DNA of 64,000 nucleotides from assembly GCF_002878395.1 (NCBI RefSeq), contig NC_061118.1:939286-1003285 (forward strand), given 5' to 3'. Position numbers and translations under genes: made by a program. Source of the DNA: Capsicum annuum (taxonomy: Eukaryota > Streptophyta > Magnoliopsida > Solanales > Solanaceae). The notes under the pieces were generated by a model. That model had not been told where the DNA came from and did no database searches. It was given only the letters and a program-made list of their open reading frames with translations. Of the stretch, positions 57,601-64,000 are shown in pieces (the first letter of the stretch is position 1; the number at the start of each line of letters is the position of its first letter).

Positions 57601-60600
57601 CCGTTTAATTTTTTGTGGCTATTTGGGTGGACAAACAGGCAAAACGGTGCTAACGGGTTATTTTCGAGCCAAATCGGTGTGCTATAACTCACAATTTTGA
57701 GGGTGGGCCTAGGGTCTGGGTATAGTGTGGGTCGAAAATCGACTGGGGCATGTCAGGGAGGGTGAGGATCATCCTAATATGGTTCGTTTAATTTCTTGTG
57801 GCCATTTGGGTGGACAAACGGGCGAAACGGCGTAAACGGGGCATTTTTGTGTCAAATCGATGTGCTATTGCCTACGATTTCGAGGGTAGGCTTAGGGTTC
57901 GGGCGTACTGTGGGCCAAAAATTGATCAGGGCATACCAGGGGGTTGAGGATCGTCCCAAAGTGGTCCGTATAATTTTTCATGGCCATTTGGGGGGACAAA
58001 CAGGCGAAATAGTGCAAACGGGGTATTTTTGGACCAAATCGGTGTGCTATAGCCCACAGTTTGGGGGGGGGGGGGTCCGGGATCTAGGCGTGCTGTGTGT
58101 CGAAAATCGACTAGGGCATACCAGGGATGCGGTGGATCATCCTAGTGTGGTTCGTATAATTTTTTATGGCCATTTGGGTGGACAAACGGGCCAAATGGCC
58201 CGAATGAGGCATTTTCTGGCCAAATTTGTGTGCTATAGTTTACGGTTTTGGGGGTAGGCCCAGGGTCCGGGTGTGTTGTGGGTCAAAAATCGAGCGGGGC
58301 ATGCCAGGGAGGTTGGGGATCGTTCCAGTATAGTCCGTTTAATTTTTCGTGGACATTTGGGTGGACAAACGGGCGAAACGACACGAACGGGGCATTTTCG
58401 GGCCAAATCGGTGTGCTATAGCCCATGATTTTGGGGGTGGGCCCAGGGTCTGAGCGTGTTGTTGGCCAAAAATTGACCGGGGCATGCCAGGGAGTTTGGG
58501 GATCATCCCAGTGTTATCCGTTTTATTTTTCATGACCATTTGGGTGAACAAACGGGCGAAACGGCACGAACGGGGTATTTTTGGGCCAAATCGGTGTGCT
58601 ATAGCCCATGATTTTGGGGGTGGGCTCGGGGTCCGAGCGTGCTGTGGTTCAAAAATTGACCGGGGCGTGCCAGGGAGGTTGGGGATCGTCCTAGTGTAGT
58701 CCGTTTAATTTTTTGTGGCCATTTGATGGACAAACGGGCGAAATAGCGTGAACGGAGCATTTTCGGACCAAATCGGTGTGCTAGCCCACGGTTTTGGGGG
58801 TAGGCTCCGGGTCCAAGCATGCTGTGGGCTAAAAATCGACCGGGGCATGCCAAGGAGGTTGATGATCGTCCCAGTGTGGTCTGTTCAATTTTTTGTGGCC
58901 ATTTAGGTGGACAAACAGGCGAAACCGCGCGAATAGGGCATTTTCGGGCCAAATCGATGTGCTAAGCCCACGGTTTTGGGGGTGTGCCCGGGGTCCGAAC
59001 GTGCAGTGGGTCAAAAATTGATCGGGGCATGCCAAGTAGGTTAGGGATTATTTCAATGTGGTCCGTTTAATTTTTTGTGGCCATTTGGGTGGACAAACGG
59101 GTATAACGACACAAATAGGGCATTTTCGAGCTAAATCAGTGTGCTATAGCTCATGTTTTGGGGGTTGGCCCAGGGTCTGGGCGTGCTGTCAGTCGAAAAT
59201 CAATTGGGGCGTGCCAGGGAGGTTGGGGAGCGTCCAGTGTGGTCTGTTTAATCTTTTGTGGCTATTTGTGTAGACAAACGGGTGAAACGGCGCGAACGGA
59301 GCATTTTTGGGCCAAATCAATGTTCTACAGCCCACGGTTTTTGGGGTGGGGGTGGGCCTGGGCTCTGGGCATGTTGTGGGCCAAAAATTGACCTGAGCAT
59401 GCCAGGTAGGTTGGGGTGCATCTCAGAATGATCGGTTTAATTTCTCATGGCCATTTGGGTGGACAAATGGGCGAAACGGCGCAAACGGGGTCTTTTCAGG
59501 CCAAATCTGTGTGCTATAGCCTACGATTTTGGGGGTAGGCCTGGGGTTCTGGCGTGCTACGAGACGAATATCGATCGGGGTGTGCCAGGGAGGTTGGGGA
59601 TCGTCTTAGTGTGTTCCGTTTAATATTTCGTGGCCATTTGGGTGGATAAACGAGTAAAACAGCACGAACGGACCATTTTTGGGCCAAATCGATGTGCTAT
59701 AGAACACAGTTTTATGGGTGGGCACGGGGTTCGGGCGTGCTGGGGCCAAGAAATCAATCGGGGCATGCCAGGTAGGTTGGGGATCGTCCCAATGTGGTCC
59801 ATTTAATTTTTTGTGGTTATTTGGGTGGACAAACATGCGAAAGAGCACTAACGGGGCATTTTTGGTCCAAATCGATGTGCAATAGCCAGTGGTTTTGGGG
59901 GTGGCCCCAGGGTCCGGGCGTGCTGTGGGCCAAAAATTGAACGGGACATGCCAGGGTGGTTGAGGATCTTTCCAGTGTGGTACATTTAATTTTTCTTGGC
60001 CATTTGGGTGGACAAACGGGCTAAACGATGCGAATGGGACGTTTTCGGGCCAAATCGGTGAGTTATAGCCTACGGTTTTAGGGGTGGACCCTGGGTCTGG
60101 GCGTACTGTGGGTCGAAAATCGACCGAGGCATGTCAGTGAGGTTGGGGATCATCCCAGTGTGGTCCATTTAACTTTTTGGGTCTATTTGATTGGACAAAT
60201 GGGTGAAATGGTGCGAATGGGGCATTTGCGGTCTAAATCGGTGTGCTATAGCCCACAATTTTAGGGATGGGCCCGGGGTCCGGGCGTGATGTGGGTCAAA
60301 AAATGACAGAGGCGTGCCGGGGAGGTTGGGGATCCTGCCAATATTGTCCGTTTAATTTTTTGTGGCCATTCGGGTGGACAAACTGGCGAAACGATGCAAA
60401 CAGGGCATTTTCGAGATAAATCGGTGTGCTATAGCCCACGGCTTCGAGGGTGGGCTCGTGGTCCGGGCGTGCTGCAGGGCAAAAAATGACCGGGGCATGC
60501 CAGGGAGGTTGGGGATCATCCCAGTGTACTCCGTTTAATTTATCGTGGCCATTTGGGTAGACAACGGGCGAAACAATGCGGACGGGCAAAACGGCACGAA

Positions 60601-63600
60601 TGGGGCATTTTCGAGCCAAATCGGTGTGCTATAGCCCACGGTTTTGGGAGTGAGCCCAAGGTCTGGGTGCACTGTGGGTTGAAAATTGATCGAGGCGTGC
60701 CAGGGATGTTGGGAATCATCCTAGTGTAGTTCATTTAATTTTTCGTGGCTATTTGGATGGACAATCGGGTAAAATGATGTGAATGGAGCATTTTTGGGCA
60801 AACTCGGTGTACCATAGCCCACGATTTTGGGGGTGGGCCTGAGTTTCGGGCATACTATGGGCTAAAAATTGATCGGGACGTTCCAGAAAGGTTGGGGATC
60901 GACCGAATATGGTCCATTTAATTTTTCGTGGCCATTTGGATGGATAAATGGGTGAAATGGTGTGGACGAGGCATTTTTGGGCTAAATCAGTGTACTATAG
61001 CCCACGGTTTCGGGGATGGACCCAGGGTCCGGGCGTGATGTGGGCTGAAAAATGACCGAGGCATGCCAGGGAGGTTAGGGATCATCCCAATGTGGTCCGT
61101 TTTGTTTTTCATGGCCATTTGGGTAGACAAACGGGAGAAATAGCGTAGATAGAGCATTTTCGAGCCAAATTGGTGTGCTATAGCCCACGGTTTCGAGGGT
61201 GGGCCCCGGATTCGAGCGTACTGTTGGTCGAAAATCGACCGGGGCATTCCAGAAAGGTTGGGGATCATCACAGTGTGGTCCGTTTAATTTTTGGTGGCCA
61301 TTTGGGTGGATTAGTGGGCGAAATGGCGCGAATAGGGCATTTTCGAGCCAAATCGGTGTGCTATAGTCCACGGTTTCTAGGGTGGACCTGGTGTCTGGGC
61401 GTGCATTGGGCCAAAAATCGACTAGGGCATGCTAGGGATGTTGGGGTTCGTCCCAGTATGGTATGTTTAATTTTTCATGGCCATTTGGGTGGAAAAACGG
61501 GCAAAACGACGCGAATGAGGCATTTTCGAGGAAAATGTACGTGCTGTAATCCACCGTTTTGGGGGTTGGCCTGGGGTCCGGGCGTGATGTGGGTTGAAAA
61601 TTGATCGGGGCTAGAGAGGTTGGGGATCGTCCTAGCGTGGTCCGTTTAAATTTTTGTGGCCATTTAGGTGGACAAACGGGTGAAATGGCCCGAATGGGGA
61701 ATTTTTGGGCCAAATCAATGTGCCATAATGCACAGTTTTGAGGGTGGGCCAGACGTTCGGATGTGGTGTCGGCGAAAAATCGATCTAGGCGGGCCAGGGT
61801 GGTTGAGGATTGTCCCAGTGTGGTTCGTTTAATTTTTCGTGGCCATTTCGGTGGACAAACTAGCAAAATAGCACGAACGGGGCATTTTTGGCCTAAATCG
61901 GTGAGCTATAGCCTACGGTTTGAGGGGTGGACCGGGGATCTGGGTGTACTGTGGGTCAAAAATTGACCGAGGCATGCAGTGAGGTTGGGGATCATCCCAG
62001 TGTGGTCCGTTTAATATTTTGGGGCCATTTTGGTGGAGAAATGGGCAAACAGCGCGAATGGGGCATTTGCGGTCTAAATCGGTGTGCTATAGACCGCAGT
62101 TTTGGGGATGGGACCGGGGTACGGGTGTGATGTGGGCCGAATAATGATCGAGGCATGCCAGGAAGGTTGGGGATCATCCCAATATTTTCCGTTTAATTTT
62201 TCGTGGCTATTTGGGTGGACAAACGGGAGAAACAACGCGAACAGGGCATTTTCGAGACAAATCAGTGTGCTATAGCCCTCGGTTTCGAGGGTGGGATCGT
62301 GGTTCGGGCGTGTTACACGGAAAAAAATGACTGGGGCATGCCAGGGAGGTTGGGGATCATCCCAGTGTGCTTCGTTTAATTTTTTGTGGCCATTTGGGTA
62401 GACAACGGGTGAAACAGCGTAAACGGGGCATTTTCGGGCAAAATCGATGTTTTATAGCCCACAGTTTCGAGGGTGGGCCTAGGTTCTGGGCATTTTGTGG
62501 GCCAAAAATAGATCAGGGCATGCCAGGAAGGTTCAAGATCGTACCAGTGTGGTCCGTTTAATTTTTCTTGGCCATTTGGGTGGACTAACGAGCAGAACAA
62601 CGCGAACAGGGCATTTTCGGTCCCAATCGGTGTGCATAGGCCACGGTTTTGGGGGTGGACCCAAGATTTGGGAGTGTTGTGGGTCGAAAATTGATCGGGG
62701 CATTCCAGGGATGTTGGGGGTTGTCCCAATGTGGTTCCTTTAATTTTACATGGCCATTTGGGTGGTCAAAAAAGCAAAACGACGCTAATGGGGTATTTTT
62801 GGGCCAAATCTATGTGCTATAGCCCACGATTTTGGGGGTAGGTCCGGGGTGTGGGCATGCTATGGGTCGAAAATCGATCGGGGCATGTCAGGGAGGTAGG
62901 CGATCATCCTAGTATGGTTTGTTTAATTTTTGGTGGCCATTTGGGTGGACAAACGGGCGAAATTGTGCGAACGGGGCATTTCGGGCTAAATAGGTAGGCT
63001 ATAGCCTACGGTTTTAGGGGTTGGCCTGGGGTTCGGATGCGCTATGGGCCAAAAATTGACCGGGGCGTGCCAGGGAGGTTAGGGATCATCTCAGTGTAGT
63101 CCATTTAATTTTTCGTGGCCATTTGAGTGGATAAACGAGCAAAAAGATACGAACAGAGCATTTTAGGATCAATCGGTGTGCAATAGCCCACGACTTCAGG
63201 CGTGGGCTCAGGGTTTGGGCGTGCTGTGGGCCGAAAATCAACTGGGGGATGCCAGGGATGTTGGAGCTCATCCCTGTGTGGTCCGTTTAGATTTTTTTGG
63301 CCATTTAGGTGGAAAAACAGGCGGAACAACACAAATAGGGCATTTTTAGGCTAGATCGGTGTGCTATAGCTCGGGGTTTCTAGGGTGGGCCTAGGGTCCG
63401 TGTGTGCTGTAGGATGAAAATCGATCGAGGCGTGCTAGGGAGGTTGGAGATCATCCCAGTGTTGTTCATTTAATATTTTGAGGCCATTTGGGTGGACAAA
63501 CAGGCGAAACAACGCGAATAGGGCATTTTTAGGCCAAATAGATGTGCTATAGCCAACGATTTTGGGGCTAGGCCCAAGGTTCTGGAATACTTTGGGCAAA

Positions 63601-64000
63601 AAATTTACCGGGACGTGCCAGGGAGGTTTGTGATCATCCCAGTATAGTCTGTTTACTTTTTCGTGGCCATTTGGATGGACAAACGGGTGTAATGGCGCGA
63701 ACAGGGCGTTTTGAGCCAAATCGGTGTGCTACAGCCCACGGTTTTGGGGGTGGGCCTAGGGTCCAGTCGTGTTGTGGGCCAAAATCGACCAGGGCGTGCT
63801 AGGGAGGTTGGGGATCATCTCAGTGTGGTTCGTTTAATTTTTTGTGGCCATTTGGGTGGACAAATGGGCAAAACTACGTGAATAGAGCATTTTCAGGCTA
63901 AATTGGTGCACTATAGCCCATGGTTTCAGGGATGGGCCCAGGGTTCGGGCATGATGTGGGCCAAAAATGACCAAGGGATGCTAGGGAGGTTGGGGATCGA
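51614..64000 (+). repeat. Satellite array, ~181-bp monomers, about 68 copies
   Basis: Head-to-tail monomers share the blocks GTGGTCCGTTTAATTTTT, TGGCCATTTGGGTGGACAAA, GGGCCAAATCGGTGTGCTAT, AGCCCACGGTTTTGGGGG and CCAGGGAGGTTGGGGATCGT. Starts of the GTGGTCCG block at 51618, 51801, 51978, 52161, 52344 and 52525 give steps of about 178-183 bp. All monomers run the same way and the array is cut by the window end. It is GC- and CpG-rich, unlike the flanks. Many ORFs on both strands are accidental. No transposon insertion was seen inside. I do not recognise it with certainty as a named Solanaceae satellite. Confidence 0.95.

Noticed and set aside
51618..63719. Dozens of ORFs of 60-180 codons on both strands of the last 12 kb
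   Set aside because: They follow the satellite period in shifting frames, carry no conserved family motif, and exist because the GC-rich monomer is poor in stops. Not genes.

Overview
This 64 kb window is nuclear DNA of a flowering plant, almost certainly a Solanaceae species (Solanum or a close relative). The evidence is AT-rich, intron-rich DNA, two recognisable plant genes with GT-AG introns, Au-type and other tRNA-derived SINEs, RTE-clade LINEs whose 3' ends finish in TTG repeats, hAT-type MITEs, and a large satellite block. Nothing looks bacterial or viral. All function calls rest on reading motifs and splice junctions; no database search was possible.

Layout. 1-1977: degenerate minus-strand hAT transposon with a BED-finger remnant and a 100-N assembly gap. 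1978-11380: gene-free AT-rich DNA with scattered MITEs and SINEs. 11653-18990 (+): a four-coding-exon INDETERMINATE-DOMAIN (IDD) C2H2 zinc-finger transcription factor, 620 aa as joined here. Its first intron appears to be GC-AG, and a further intron lies in its 3' untranslated region (to about 22440). 22440-26278: intergenic MITEs and short tandem duplications. 26279-51240 (+): a complete 16-exon gene for ARC3, the chloroplast-division regulator made of an FtsZ-like domain plus C-terminal MORN repeats, 780 aa as joined here. Its introns hold many retroelements: RTE LINEs on both strands, two L1 fragments, a solo LTR and SINEs. 51614-64000 (window end): a head-to-tail satellite of about 181 bp monomers, roughly 68 copies.

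The most unusual signal is a repeated architecture. At three separate places an exon's 3' end, its 5' splice site and the start of the following intron have been tandemly copied downstream into that intron. These are ARC3 exon 1 (11 extra copies, partly still open and with the protein core kept), IDD exon 2, and the IDD 3'-UTR exon. This produces arrays of decoy or alternative splice donors inside both genes of the window. The other notable points are the GC-AG intron, two RTE insertions at the equivalent site of the ARC3 exon-1 repeat, and the satellite, whose variation falls mainly at CpG.

The two host genes have no known functional link; IDD factors act in the nucleus and ARC3 in the chloroplast stroma. 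The window is best read as two ordinary plant genes in a repeat-rich setting beside a satellite block.
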